A DNA stretch of 64,000 nt, taken from NCBI RefSeq assembly GCF_000332975.1, contig NZ_BANR01000001.1, positions 1 through 64,000 of the forward strand, read 5' to 3'. This document shows, piece after piece, positions 1 through 8,118 of this stretch (within the stretch, counting starts at the first letter, position 1; each line of letters opens with the position of its first letter). The translations under genes and the position numbers were made by a program. The DNA is from Gordonia aichiensis NBRC 108223. Lineage in GTDB: Bacteria > Actinomycetota > Actinomycetes > Mycobacteriales > Mycobacteriaceae. Below the pieces are notes generated by a model that was not told the DNA's origin, ran no database searches, and saw only the letters and a list, made by a program, of their open reading frames with translations.

Positions 1-51
1 TGAGGCACGCAGTAGTGGTGCGGTACCAACGACCGCAGAATTCTCGGCCAT
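1..51 (-). CDS. ABC exporter permease, first 17 codons only (partial)
   Basis: An ATG on the minus strand at 51-49 overlaps the stop codon of the upstream ATP-binding protein gene (ATGA overlap) and opens a frame that runs off the left edge ([12 protein letters not shown]...). Translational coupling to an ABC ATPase makes a membrane permease the expected product. No membrane segment is visible in the 17 codons present, so the call rests on position only. Confidence 0.55.
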   Translation of the reverse strand, partial: MAENSAVVGTAPLLRAS

Positions 52-953
52 CACCGGCCACTGTTCGCGTCGTCGTAGAGGCGCAGAAAGAGGCTCTCGA
101 GTGACGGGGGTTCGACGGTCAGCGACCGTAACCCGCACGGCATCAGTGCATTCATCGCGTCGCCGATCTTGTCGGAATCGACTGTCGCGGTGAGTCGATG
201 CCCGTCGAGTGCGACGTCGTGCAGCATCGACAGCCGGTTGTCGTCGGGCAGTGTGTCGAGATCGGCGTGCACTGTGGTGCGGGTATGGCCGCGTAGGTCG
301 GCGAGGGTTCCGGTTTCGACGATCGCGCCGTCACGGATGATGCTGAGCCTGTTGGCGAGTTCTTCGACCTCGGCCATGATGTGACTCGACAACAGCACAC
401 TCGTACCCCTGGCGACCGCTTCGCCGACGACCTCTTGGAACACGTTCTCCATCAACGGGTCCAGACCTGAGGTGGGTTCGTCGAGGATCAGTAACTCCAC
501 ATCCGACGACAACGCCGCGACGATCGCGACCTTCTGCCGATTGCCCTTGGAGTACTGCCGACCCCGTTTGGTCGGATCAAGCTCGAAACGCTCGATGAGA
601 TCGTCGCGCCGGTCCTCGTTGAGTCCGCCGCGCAACGAGCCCAACAGATCGATGGCCTCACCGCCGGTCATGCTCGGCCACAACGACACATCGCCGGGCA
701 CATACGCCAACCGCCGATGTAAGTCGACGACGTCGCGCCACGGATCACCGCCGAGTAGTCGCACGGTGCCCGAATCTGCTTTCAGCAGGCCCAACAGGAC
801 GCGGATCGTCGTCGACTTGCCCGCACCGTTGGGGCCGAGGAACCCGAGGACCTCACCACGCCGGACCGTCAGGTCCAGACCGCGTAATGCCTCGAATGTG
901 CCGAACGACTTGTGCAAACCTGCTACGTCGATGACGAGGTCATCATCGGACAT
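51..953 (-). CDS. ABC transporter ATP-binding protein (drug/polyketide export type)
   Basis: This is the cytoplasmic ATPase of an ABC-2 type exporter (about 300 aa). Walker [10 protein letters not shown] lies at residues 40-48, the signature motif is the variant YSKGNRQK (134-141), Walker B LLILDEP is at 154-160 and the switch histidine is H191. The C-terminal 80 residues form the extension common in DrrA/polyketide-antibiotic exporters. The ATG at 953 is preferred over an in-frame TTG at 965 because GGAGGG lies 4 nt before it and overlaps the TTG. The gene overlaps the next permease by ATGA and diverges from a TetR gene that probably controls it. The substrate cannot be read from the sequence. 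Confidence 0.9.
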   Translation of the reverse strand: MSDDDLVIDVAGLHKSFGTFEALRGLDLTVRRGEVLGFLGPNGAGKSTTIRVLLGLLKADSGTVRLLGGDPWRDVVDLHRRLAYVPGDVSLWPSMTGGEAIDLLGSLRGGLNEDRRDDLIERFELDPTKRGRQYSKGNRQKVAIVAALSSDVELLILDEPTSGLDPLMENVFQEVVGEAVARGTSVLLSSHIMAEVEELANRLSIIRDGAIVETGTLADLRGHTRTTVHADLDTLPDDNRLSMLHDVALDGHRLTATVDSDKIGDAMNALMPCGLRSLTVEPPSLESLFLRLYDDANSGR

Positions 954-1054
954 GGCGCCCTCCAAACGTCGGTGTTATCCGCAATGGTTCCACATACGTA
1001 GAAGTAATTCCACACCTGAGGACATATTGGACACCAGGCGCTACCCTTGCCGCT
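954..1054. promoter_or_regulatory. Divergent promoter region between ABC exporter and tetR
   Basis: About 100 bp separate the two divergent starts, so both promoters and the TetR operator should lie here. The only structure I see is a direct repeat TTCCACA at 988-994 and 1008-1014, with the palindrome TACGTA between the copies. The assignment as an operator is inference. Confidence 0.3.
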
Positions 1055-1675
1055 ATGCACGACACGGCACCGGCATCCCCGAAGCGGCGCCCCGGACGCC
1101 CCGCAGGCGACGGAGCCAACCGCGACGCCATCCTCGACGCAGCACGGGAACTGTTCGCGGCACGCGGCTACGACGGTGCGTCGATGAGAGCCATCGCCGC
1201 ACAGGCCGGTGTTGATCCGGCGCTGATCCGTCACTTCTTCACCGACAAACAGGGACTGTTCAGTGCCACCATCGCCGACCGGACCGTCATCGGGGATCGC
1301 ATGTCCGGTGTGTTCGACGGCGATGTCGAGGGCCTCGGCGAGCGGTTCGCATCGGCCTATCTCGATATCTGGGAGGACCCCGACACCGGCCCGATGATGG
1401 GCGCCATGTTGCGGACTGCTCTGACCACCGAGCGAGCGGCAGAACTGTTGCGCGACATGCTCATGTCGAAGGTGACCAGCCATATGCCGGCAGATCGAGA
1501 CATGCCCGACGACATCGTCGCACGGATACTGCTCGCCGGAGCGCACATGCTCGGCATCGTCATCGCACGCAACCTCGCACAGGTGCCACCACTGGCCGAC
1601 TACAACAGGGACCAGATCGTGCACACCGTCGCCCCGGCCATCCAGCACTATCTCGCCGAACCGCTATCGCGTTAA
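1055..1675 (+). CDS. TetR/AcrR family transcriptional regulator
   Basis: A one-component repressor of 206 aa. The N-terminal helix-turn-helix spans roughly residues 22-68 (AILDAARELFAARGYDGAS, then MRAIAAQAGVDPALIRHFF), which is the classic TetR pattern. The alpha-helical C-terminal half is a ligand-binding/dimerisation domain of the type found beside exporter genes. It is divergent from the ABC exporter at 51-953, so that exporter is the likely target. The inducer is unknown. Confidence 0.9.
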   Translation: MHDTAPASPKRRPGRPAGDGANRDAILDAARELFAARGYDGASMRAIAAQAGVDPALIRHFFTDKQGLFSATIADRTVIGDRMSGVFDGDVEGLGERFASAYLDIWEDPDTGPMMGAMLRTALTTERAAELLRDMLMSKVTSHMPADRDMPDDIVARILLAGAHMLGIVIARNLAQVPPLADYNRDQIVHTVAPAIQHYLAEPLSR

Positions 1676-1828
1676 ACCCATTCACCCCGGAGCTATCAAA
1701 CGTCGACTCTCATCGGCGCTACGAGGCGTGTTTGTCGACACTGACCTTCCGGCGTCGAATAGCAGGTCAGCCGGGAAGTCCCGCATGCCCTCGAGAACTC
1801 CGAGTGGCATGATTCACGGTGCACCTAG

Positions 1829-2344
1829 TCAGCACGAACCAGTTCGGCGAGCCTTTGCTGGGTGGGGGAGTTTTCCTCGGTTCCAGGCGAGGATGTCGGT
1901 GCGCGGGCCCAGGACGATGGCGGGGGTGTCGGCGAGTTGGTCGATGAGGCGTCGGACCTGCGGGCGGATACGACTGGATGTGCGTACGGGTTTCGTCGTC
2001 GCCGGTTGGTGGCCTGCGTGGTTGGCGAGGCTGTCGAGGTACTCGGCCTGGTCGCTGTCGAGGTGTAAGGCGTCGACGAGCGCGGTCAGCACCGGCGGTG
2101 ACGGGGCGAGTCGCCCCTGTTCGATGCGCGTGTAGTAGTCGGTGCTGATCGACGCCAGTTGCGCCACCTCTTCACGCCGCAAGCCGCTGACGCGGCGTCG
2201 CTGATCGAGTTCGGGTAGGCCTGCCTGTGCCGGGGTGAGTTCGCCGCGTCGCGTTCGTAGGAACGCGCCGAGCTCTTTGAGGTGTGGTTCGGGGCCGCGG
2301 GCAGGCATTCCTTCAGCGTACGAGTGGTGCGTGGTGGTGGTCAT
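1829..2344 (-). pseudogene. XRE/MmyB-like helix-turn-helix regulator, C-terminally truncated
   Basis: Residues 10-90 match the XRE-type HTH of the MmyB-like family (LKELGAFLRTRRGELTP, RVSGLRREEVAQLASIS, DYYTRIEQGR). The MmyB ligand-binding domain begins (RIRPQVRRLIDQL, TPAIVLGPRTDILAWN) but stops about 15 residues later at TGA. Family members are usually near 270-290 aa, whereas this one is about 171. The tail after DILAWNR does not resemble the family, so a deletion or frameshift has removed most of the sensor domain. ATG 2344 (GGAG upstream) is chosen over the upstream in-frame ATG at 2410. It lies downstream of, and co-oriented with, the hydrolase at 2451-3398. It could still bind DNA as a short protein. 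Confidence 0.6.
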
Positions 2345-2450
2345 GGAAGAGATCAACTCCGGGTACGAGTGATGCGATGTTCTGCACCCGTGACATGGAA
2401 TGCAGAACACCGCTCTCGCGTGACTCGTCAGGGGGTCGGTGCGGCGCCGA

Positions 2451-3398
2451 TCAGAGGTGTTCGCCGAAGAACGGGATCACCGTCTTGAGTGCCTCGCCGG
2501 CGCCCTTGGGCTGGTCGTAGAGGTCGTAGTGCGATACGCCTTCGAGGACAACGAGTTTCTTGTCCTTCGACGCGGCGCGTTCGATGATCTCGTGACCGTC
2601 ACGATAGGCGCCGAAGGCACCTTGCTTGTCACCGACGACGACGAGCAACGGCTGGGTGAGTAGTTCCTCGGCGAGGTGGAAGGCATCCCACCCGAGTGCC
2701 ACGGCACCGTGGCCGGCTTCGAACAACACGCACCCGTTGGACGCTTGGCCGCGGTCGGTGCGGTAATAGTCGTAGGCCTCGATGATGTCGATGTCGCCGA
2801 CCTGCTGGGCTGCCTCGGCGGAATCAGGAAGCAAGCCGCTGACGACGGGCTCGCCACCACGTGCATAGTCCGAGCGTTGTGTGCCAATGGTGTGCAGGGC
2901 TGCGATCACGCCGTCGGCGGCTGCGGCGTTCTCGCGGATCATCCGGCCGTAGTTGACGCCGGTGATCGACACGACGGCCTTGAACCGCTTTTCGGTCATC
3001 GCGGCGTTCAGTGTGTAGCCGCCACCGCCGCACACTCCGAGGACACCGATGCGATCGCTGTCGACATACGGAAGTGTTTCGAGGTAGTCGACGACGCGGC
3101 GGAAGTCCTCCACACGTTGGGTGGGATCTTCGACGAAGCGTGGCGTGCCGCCGCTTTCACCCTGGAAACTGGCGTCGAACGCGATCGCGACGTAGCCGGC
3201 CTCGGCCAGTGCGGTCGCGTAGATGTTGCCCGCGGTCTGCTCCTTGCACGAGCCGATCGGATGCGCCGCAACGATCGTGGGGTAGGTGGTGTTCTCGTCG
3301 AAGTTCGGCGGGAAGTAGATGTCCGCAGCGATATCCCAGTACATGTCGGGGTTGCGGAACGTGACGTGCTTGATGTTGGTTGCCGTGGCGGTGGCCAT
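2451..3398 (-). CDS. Alpha/beta hydrolase with cysteine nucleophile (COG1073-like)
   Basis: A 315-aa alpha/beta-fold hydrolase. The nucleophile elbow reads GVCGGGG, so Cys123 replaces the usual serine, as in dienelactone hydrolase and related families. Asp257 (VVGDKQGAF) and His290 (GVSHYDLYD) would complete the triad. No signal peptide is visible, so it should be cytoplasmic. A strong ribosome-binding site (GAGGAGG) precedes the ATG. It is followed by the truncated XRE gene, and its upstream region holds a striking double palindrome (3476-3505), suggesting the pair was once a regulator/target unit. The substrate is unknown. Confidence 0.85.
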   Translation of the reverse strand: MATATATNIKHVTFRNPDMYWDIAADIYFPPNFDENTTYPTIVAAHPIGSCKEQTAGNIYATALAEAGYVAIAFDASFQGESGGTPRFVEDPTQRVEDFRRVVDYLETLPYVDSDRIGVLGVCGGGGYTLNAAMTEKRFKAVVSITGVNYGRMIRENAAAADGVIAALHTIGTQRSDYARGGEPVVSGLLPDSAEAAQQVGDIDIIEAYDYYRTDRGQASNGCVLFEAGHGAVALGWDAFHLAEELLTQPLLVVVGDKQGAFGAYRDGHEIIERAASKDKKLVVLEGVSHYDLYDQPKGAGEALKTVIPFFGEHL

Positions 3399-3475
3399 CT
3401 CGGCGCCTCCTCATCTCGGTGACTGGCTGATAAGACCAGTCTGCGAGCTGCCTCAGCACCGCAACAGGACCGAAA

Positions 3476-3505
3476 CGTTCCTAGGAAAGATCGATCCTAG
3501 GAACG
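3476..3505. promoter_or_regulatory. Double CCTAGG palindrome, probable operator of the hydrolase gene
   Basis: CGTTCCTAGGA (3476-3486) and TCCTAGGAACG (3495-3505) are perfect 11-bp inverted repeats around an 8-bp spacer. Each arm itself contains the palindrome TCCTAGGA, so the region also reads as two tandem palindromes 17 bp apart. It lies about 80 bp upstream of the hydrolase ATG and has no T-run, which favours an operator over a terminator. The truncated XRE regulator downstream of the hydrolase is the obvious candidate binder. Confidence 0.6.
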
Positions 3506-3583
3506 CACACTCTCTGAACGACAAAACCTTCGTCCAGTTCGACGAGATCCACGGAGTCGAGGAGAGTAGCGGCTGATAGACCC

Positions 3584-4675
3584 CTACGCAGGATGATCGC
3601 GATAGAAGGCCAGGTGCGCTCGTGCGGCCGCCTTCCAGGTCAGTGATCTCGCAAGAGACCTGCCGTGATGTGCACGCTGTGCGTCCGGGGTTCTCGCGGC
3701 GAGGATTTCGTCCGCGAGGGAGTCCGCGCTCTCCGCGTACCTGACTGTGTCCCCGAAGACCTCGCGCAGGATGGGCAGTTCACGCGCCACGACGGGGCGA
3801 CCGGCCGCGAGCGCTTCCATCGCGGCGAGGCCGAAGCCCTCTTTTGTGGAAGGGAAGGCGAAGACCTCCGACGCAGCCACCAGTGACGGCAGCTGGTCGT
3901 CGTCGACCGGACCGAGGACCGTCGTCCGTAGCCCGAGTTCTGTGTGGCGGCAGTCGAATTCGCTCCGGTAGTCGCGGTAGTCGAAGAGGGTCTCTCCTCC
4001 GGCGAACACCAGACCGAGGTCGGGGTCGACGTCGCGCACGAGCGCACAAGCGTCAAGCAGGTCGATGCTGCCCTTGCGTGGTTCGATACCTCCGACCGCG
4101 AGTACATACCGTCCCAGTCGATTCCGCCAACCTTCGCGGCGCGCGATGGCCTCCGGCGCGTTCGATGCAGCATCGTGGAATCGGGCGAAGTCGACGCCGT
4201 TGGGTATCACGGTGGGGGTCAAACCCCATTCCGCTCGCACCTCGTCTGCGACACCGCGCGACACGCAGATCCGTGCGTACGGTGCAACCACGGCCTTTTC
4301 GTGGCACTCCGCCAGGATCGGGGTGGTGAACTGATCGAGATGATGAATCGTCCGGATGCAGTGGCCGACAGCGTTCGCGCTGATGCAGTCCTGTGCATGG
4401 ACGATGTCGTACTCGACGGCCGTGAACGCTGCGCGCAATGTATCGATCGACCGTACTATTCGTTCGGTGATCGATTCGCCATCCCGGTTCTCGAACGGAA
4501 CAAGACGTTGGTGCACAACGGGATCGATGGTCCGGAAGAATCCCTGATCGCCCCCGCGGGCCAGACTCCAGACGGTCACCTCGGCGCCGAGACGGGCAAG
4601 TGCCTCGGCCAGGTTGAGGGTGTGCACCACTCCGCCACGAGGCTTGGTCGAGTAGGTGATGAGCGCGACGCGCAT
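3584..4675 (-). CDS. Glycosyltransferase family 4, Nit1C cluster (MSMEG_0565 family)
   Basis: A GT-B fold glycosyltransferase of 363 aa. It has the N-terminal glycine-rich acceptor loop (TKPRGGVVHTLNLAEAL), the inter-domain motif VIPNGVDFARF, and the C-terminal donor-binding E-x7-E region (EGFGLAAMEALAAGRPVVA) typical of GT4 enzymes. It is the last gene of the eight-gene minus-strand Nit1C cluster, starting 2 nt after the stop of the nitrilase-like gene, so it is almost certainly co-transcribed. Sugar donor and acceptor are unknown. Within Nit1C it is recognised as the MSMEG_0565 family mainly by context. Confidence 0.88.
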   Translation of the reverse strand: MRVALITYSTKPRGGVVHTLNLAEALARLGAEVTVWSLARGGDQGFFRTIDPVVHQRLVPFENRDGESITERIVRSIDTLRAAFTAVEYDIVHAQDCISANAVGHCIRTIHHLDQFTTPILAECHEKAVVAPYARICVSRGVADEVRAEWGLTPTVIPNGVDFARFHDAASNAPEAIARREGWRNRLGRYVLAVGGIEPRKGSIDLLDACALVRDVDPDLGLVFAGGETLFDYRDYRSEFDCRHTELGLRTTVLGPVDDDQLPSLVAASEVFAFPSTKEGFGLAAMEALAAGRPVVARELPILREVFGDTVRYAESADSLADEILAARTPDAQRAHHGRSLARSLTWKAAARAHLAFYRDHPA

Positions 4676-4677
4676 AT

Positions 4678-5526
4678 CTAGTCCTCCGTCAGCGATTCGT
4701 CCACCCGATACACGTCGGGCCGCAGCTCGGCAAGATGGTCGAGGACCCTACGTGCACGGGTGATCTCGGCGTCGACGTCGACGCTCACCTGAGCCATGCC
4801 GCCCTTGGATCGCGTCGTCGCCAAGATCTCTCCGCCAGGCCCGACCACCTTCGCCTGGCCGAGGAACCTCAGTGATCCGGTCACCCCGGTCAGGTTCGAC
4901 GACACGACGAAGACCTGATTCTCGGCAGCCCGGGCGCAGTCGTACAAATCGAACAGCCGTGACTGTCGGTCGGCGGGCAACCGCGCGGCCCGGTCGGTCA
5001 CGCTGGCTGGCCACGCCGACAGCGCGGCGATGACGCGAGCCCCGTCGATGGCAAGGGTTCGTGCTGACTCGGGAAAGGTCTTGTCGTAGTCGATGAGCAT
5101 GCCGAGGCGCCCCACTGGCGTGTCGAAGGCTCGGAATGAGTCTCCGGCGCAATAGGCTTCGCTTTCGCCTGCAGGCTGATGAACCTTGCGGTGACGACCG
5201 AGAATTCCGTCACCCGACACACAGACCGCAGTGTTGTACCTGCGGTCTGCATCGGCCTCCGTATAGCCGATGCAGACGGTCATGTCGCCTGCCGCAGCGA
5301 TGATCGCCGCCAACTCGGGTCCGTCCGGGTCGAGTGCCGGTGGTAGCTCGTAATGGTCGGGCGCCCGCAGATCCCCGATGTATCCGCCGATCGACGCGTC
5401 GGGAAAAACGAGTAGATCCACATTGTCGCGCGCCGCGACCTCGATGATGCCGAGCGCCTTGGACAGCCCACGATCGACGTCGCGCCCGAAGTGTGCGGCA
5501 AGTGCACCGAGCGTCACCGTGGTCAT
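4678..5526 (-). CDS. Nitrilase-superfamily protein lacking catalytic Glu and Cys (MSMEG_0566 position)
   Basis: A carbon-nitrogen hydrolase fold of 282 aa that is clearly paralogous to the true nitrilase at 9712-10611 (shared FDTPVGR, HQP and ALSAWPA/SLSAWPA blocks). The catalytic lysine is kept (K114 in RHRKVHQP). The glutamate is replaced by D43 (FPDASIGGY versus FPEAAIGGY) and the cysteine by D146 (LIDYDK versus QICYDK). On the known nitrilase Glu-Lys-Cys mechanism this protein should not form a thioimidate, so it is probably a pseudoenzyme or partner subunit. ATG 5526 is used; the upstream TTG at 5550 lacks support. A gap of 30 nt separates it from the preceding gene. Confidence 0.88.
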   Translation of the reverse strand: MTTVTLGALAAHFGRDVDRGLSKALGIIEVAARDNVDLLVFPDASIGGYIGDLRAPDHYELPPALDPDGPELAAIIAAAGDMTVCIGYTEADADRRYNTAVCVSGDGILGRHRKVHQPAGESEAYCAGDSFRAFDTPVGRLGMLIDYDKTFPESARTLAIDGARVIAALSAWPASVTDRAARLPADRQSRLFDLYDCARAAENQVFVVSSNLTGVTGSLRFLGQAKVVGPGGEILATTRSKGGMAQVSVDVDAEITRARRVLDHLAELRPDVYRVDESLTED

Positions 5527-5556
5527 GTCATCGAACCCTACCCACCGCAACGAGTG

Positions 5557-6990
5557 TCATGCAGCACCCAGTCCGGTCACCGACGAGGCCACGGCCACGG
5601 TCACTTCGCCATCGGGCCACCGCAGTCGAACACCAGGTTCTGGCGTCAACCGCCCGCATGCCGCTGACGTCACGGGTCCGCCCGCAGGCGCGAGGTTCCG
5701 ACGGTCAGCCGTCAACATCGCGTATCCGGGGAAACAGGTGAGCCAGGACCCCATGTCGGCGGCGGCGGGAATCGGAATGGCAGCGACGTCGAGTTCGGCG
5801 CCGGTCCCCGACGCCTCGGCGAGCATCCCGAGAGTGCCCGTGATCCCTGCCATGCTGACGTCTTTCGCTGCGGCGGGACGTGTCTCGCTTACGAATCGAG
5901 CCATCTGCGCCAGTTCTGTCGTGCTTCTACTGCTGGTGCTGTCCCACTGTGTTCCGTGGTATCCGGGACGCCAACCACCTCCGAGATCAACCGTCAGCGA
6001 GACGACGTCGCCCACCTGACCCCCTGCCGCCGCCACCGGATGGTCGGTTCGCCCCAGCGCGGTCACCGAGAGGGAGGCGGGCACGCCGACCTGGGTGTGA
6101 CCACCGAGAACCGGCGTCTGCCACGCCTTCGCTGCATCCGACAGACCCCGGATCACCCGCGTCAGTTGTCCTCGAGTTGGCGTGCCAACGGCATCGAGAA
6201 GGCCCACCGGAGTTGCTCCCATCGCGGAAAGGTCGTTGATGTTCACCAGCACCGAACACCATCCGGCCCATTCCGGGTCGCGCTCCACCATCGAGGGAAG
6301 AATCGCGTCGCAGGCGGCGATGACATCGGTGCCCGGCACAGGTGTGCCGTCGTCACCGCGGAAACCCTTGGGGCCCAAACCGTCAGGTTGATCTGCCAAG
6401 GGGCTGAGAACCTCGGCCAGCATCGACTTCGTGGCGTCGACGGTCCGTTGCATCCGTCCGATAGGCCACCGCATCCGACGATGAGTTCGTCCGGCGATTG
6501 TCTCGCCGGCCCCGCAATCACGCCAGCCGAGGGAGAAGAACATCGGCGCATAGCGGTCCTGGACGGCCGCATCGAACCGTACGACACCGATCGACTCGGC
6601 ATGAGCACACGCGGCCCGCACGAGAGCTGCCCCGATCCCGGCGGAGTGCTGGGGGTCCAGCACGACCAGACGGCTACCCGACCACCAACCGATGTCCGGG
6701 GTGTGGTTGGGCGCCAGACGAACTCCGCCGACGACAGCACCATCCCGGGTGACCGCGACCAGAACGACGGTTCGGGGGTCATCGTCGATGTCGTCGCGGT
6801 CGGAGGAGTCGAACAGTCCCTGGCGTTCGACGAACTCGCGATGGCGTAGTGCATGATGGGCGGTCACCGCGGACGGTTCGTCGGCAACTCGGATGAGGAA
6901 GGGCGGCAGAGCCGGGGGCTGGCCGGCCAATATCGAGAGATCCCGGTGGGCGGTTGTGTGTGGAGTCGTGTCTCGACCATCGAGAATCAT
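5557..6990 (-). CDS. GNAT/AIR-synthase-like protein, Nit1C (MSMEG_0567/Sll0787 family)
   Basis: A two-domain protein of 477 aa. Residues about 32-185 form a GNAT-like acetyltransferase domain (VLVAVTRDGAVVGGVRLA, then SAGIGAALVRAACAHAES). Residues about 190-470 form a PurM/AIR-synthase/HypE-like ATP-binding domain (DVIAACDAILPSM, VNINDLSAMGATPVGLLD, VLGGHTQVG, GDVVSLTVDLGG). PurM-fold domains often activate amides or formyl groups with ATP. ATG 6990 follows the radical-SAM stop by one base; the upstream frame extension overlaps that gene and is rejected. The pairing with radical SAM and nitrilase is diagnostic of Nit1C. The precise reaction is not known to me. Confidence 0.88.
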   Translation of the reverse strand: MILDGRDTTPHTTAHRDLSILAGQPPALPPFLIRVADEPSAVTAHHALRHREFVERQGLFDSSDRDDIDDDPRTVVLVAVTRDGAVVGGVRLAPNHTPDIGWWSGSRLVVLDPQHSAGIGAALVRAACAHAESIGVVRFDAAVQDRYAPMFFSLGWRDCGAGETIAGRTHRRMRWPIGRMQRTVDATKSMLAEVLSPLADQPDGLGPKGFRGDDGTPVPGTDVIAACDAILPSMVERDPEWAGWCSVLVNINDLSAMGATPVGLLDAVGTPTRGQLTRVIRGLSDAAKAWQTPVLGGHTQVGVPASLSVTALGRTDHPVAAAGGQVGDVVSLTVDLGGGWRPGYHGTQWDSTSSRSTTELAQMARFVSETRPAAAKDVSMAGITGTLGMLAEASGTGAELDVAAIPIPAAADMGSWLTCFPGYAMLTADRRNLAPAGGPVTSAACGRLTPEPGVRLRWPDGEVTVAVASSVTGLGAA

Positions 6991-6991
6991 G

Positions 6992-8047
6992 TCACCCTCC
7001 GACGTTCGGTAACACGCTGCACGCACCACAAGCCGCGCAACCCGCACGTTGATCCGACCCCGACATGCCGATCAGTTGCAGATGTCCGGCGACCTCGCGG
7101 CTGATCTTCTCCACGATGGCGGGATCGGGGGCCCGCGCGTCGTCGACGTCGACGGCGAGGGTACCGACATGTGGTCGGAAAGGAACGATGAACGGATACA
7201 CTCCTGTATCCGCGAGTTGCTGTGCGCCGCGGATCATCTCGTCCGGGTCCTCGCCAAGACCGACCAGGAGGTAGGTGGACACCTGGTTTCGACCGAACAC
7301 TCGGACGGCCTCGTCCCAGGCGGCGCGGTATTCGTCGAGCGACACCGTTGCCTTGCCGGGCATCCAACGCCGACGAACCTCGTCGTCGAGAGATTCGACG
7401 TGGATGCCGATCGCGTCAGCTCCGGCCTCGCGCAGTTCCGTGATGGTGTCGAGCGTGGCCGGTGGCTCGCACTGCACCTGGATCGGAAGGTCGGGGACCG
7501 CAGACTTCACCGCGCGGACACAGCGTGCCAGGTGTTTTGCGCCACGGTCACGACCTGCCGACGTGCCTGTGGTCATGACCATCTGCGTGACACCGTCGAG
7601 TTCGACGGCTGCACGCGCGACTGCCGCGAGGTCGGCGGGCTTCTTCACCGCAACTGTCGACCCCGACCGCAGTGACTCCTCGATCGAACAGAATCGACAC
7701 CGCTGGGTCGCGTCGTAGCGGATGCAGGTCTGCACGACGGTCGTGGCAAGAACATTGCTGCCGTGCAGTTTCGCGATCTTCTCGTAGCTGACACCCTCGT
7801 CGGTGACCAGGTCGTAGAACCGCGGACGAGAGATGGCTTGTACGACGAGTCCGGTGTCGTGGCCGTCGTAGAGGACATGATCGCCGTCGAAGCTGAACGG
7901 GCTGGCGGGATTTCGTGGGATCGCAGCGTGAAGGCCGTCGATCATCAGGTGTCCGTCGTCAGTCGGCCCGGCACCACCGGTCCGGTTGACGGGAGGGGTG
8001 CCGCGGATACCCAGCAGGGCGAGATCTGTACGGGTGGAAACGGTCAC
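6992..8047 (-). CDS. Radical SAM protein, Nit1C (MSMEG_0568 family)
   Basis: A 351-aa member of the radical SAM superfamily. The cluster-binding cysteines are C108, C117 and C120 (CIRYDATQRCRFC), a CX8CX2C spacing rather than the usual CX3CX2C. The TIM-barrel core follows (VTQMVMTTGT, IQVQCEPPA, ADAIGIHVESLD, VSTYLLVGLGED). The extreme C-terminus has a second cysteine set, C337-C340-C343 (GCAACGAC), that could hold an auxiliary iron-sulfur cluster. Expected activity is S-adenosylmethionine cleavage to a 5'-deoxyadenosyl radical in the cytoplasm. The substrate is unknown. It sits between the flavoprotein and AIR-synthase-like genes of the cluster. Confidence 0.9.
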   Translation of the reverse strand: MTVSTRTDLALLGIRGTPPVNRTGGAGPTDDGHLMIDGLHAAIPRNPASPFSFDGDHVLYDGHDTGLVVQAISRPRFYDLVTDEGVSYEKIAKLHGSNVLATTVVQTCIRYDATQRCRFCSIEESLRSGSTVAVKKPADLAAVARAAVELDGVTQMVMTTGTSAGRDRGAKHLARCVRAVKSAVPDLPIQVQCEPPATLDTITELREAGADAIGIHVESLDDEVRRRWMPGKATVSLDEYRAAWDEAVRVFGRNQVSTYLLVGLGEDPDEMIRGAQQLADTGVYPFIVPFRPHVGTLAVDVDDARAPDPAIVEKISREVAGHLQLIGMSGSDQRAGCAACGACSVLPNVGG

Positions 8048-8118
8048 GTGTGTGCTCCGTTCGGTGGAGAGTGGAAGTGAAGCCGAGGCATCGATGGCCC
8101 GTCATGTCTGGTTGGCTG

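Noticed and set aside
472-1215. Long plus-strand open frame opposite the ABC ATPase
   Set aside because: It is antisense to a well-supported ATPase, is rich in Arg/Ser/Pro and shows no conserved domain; a GC-rich shadow.
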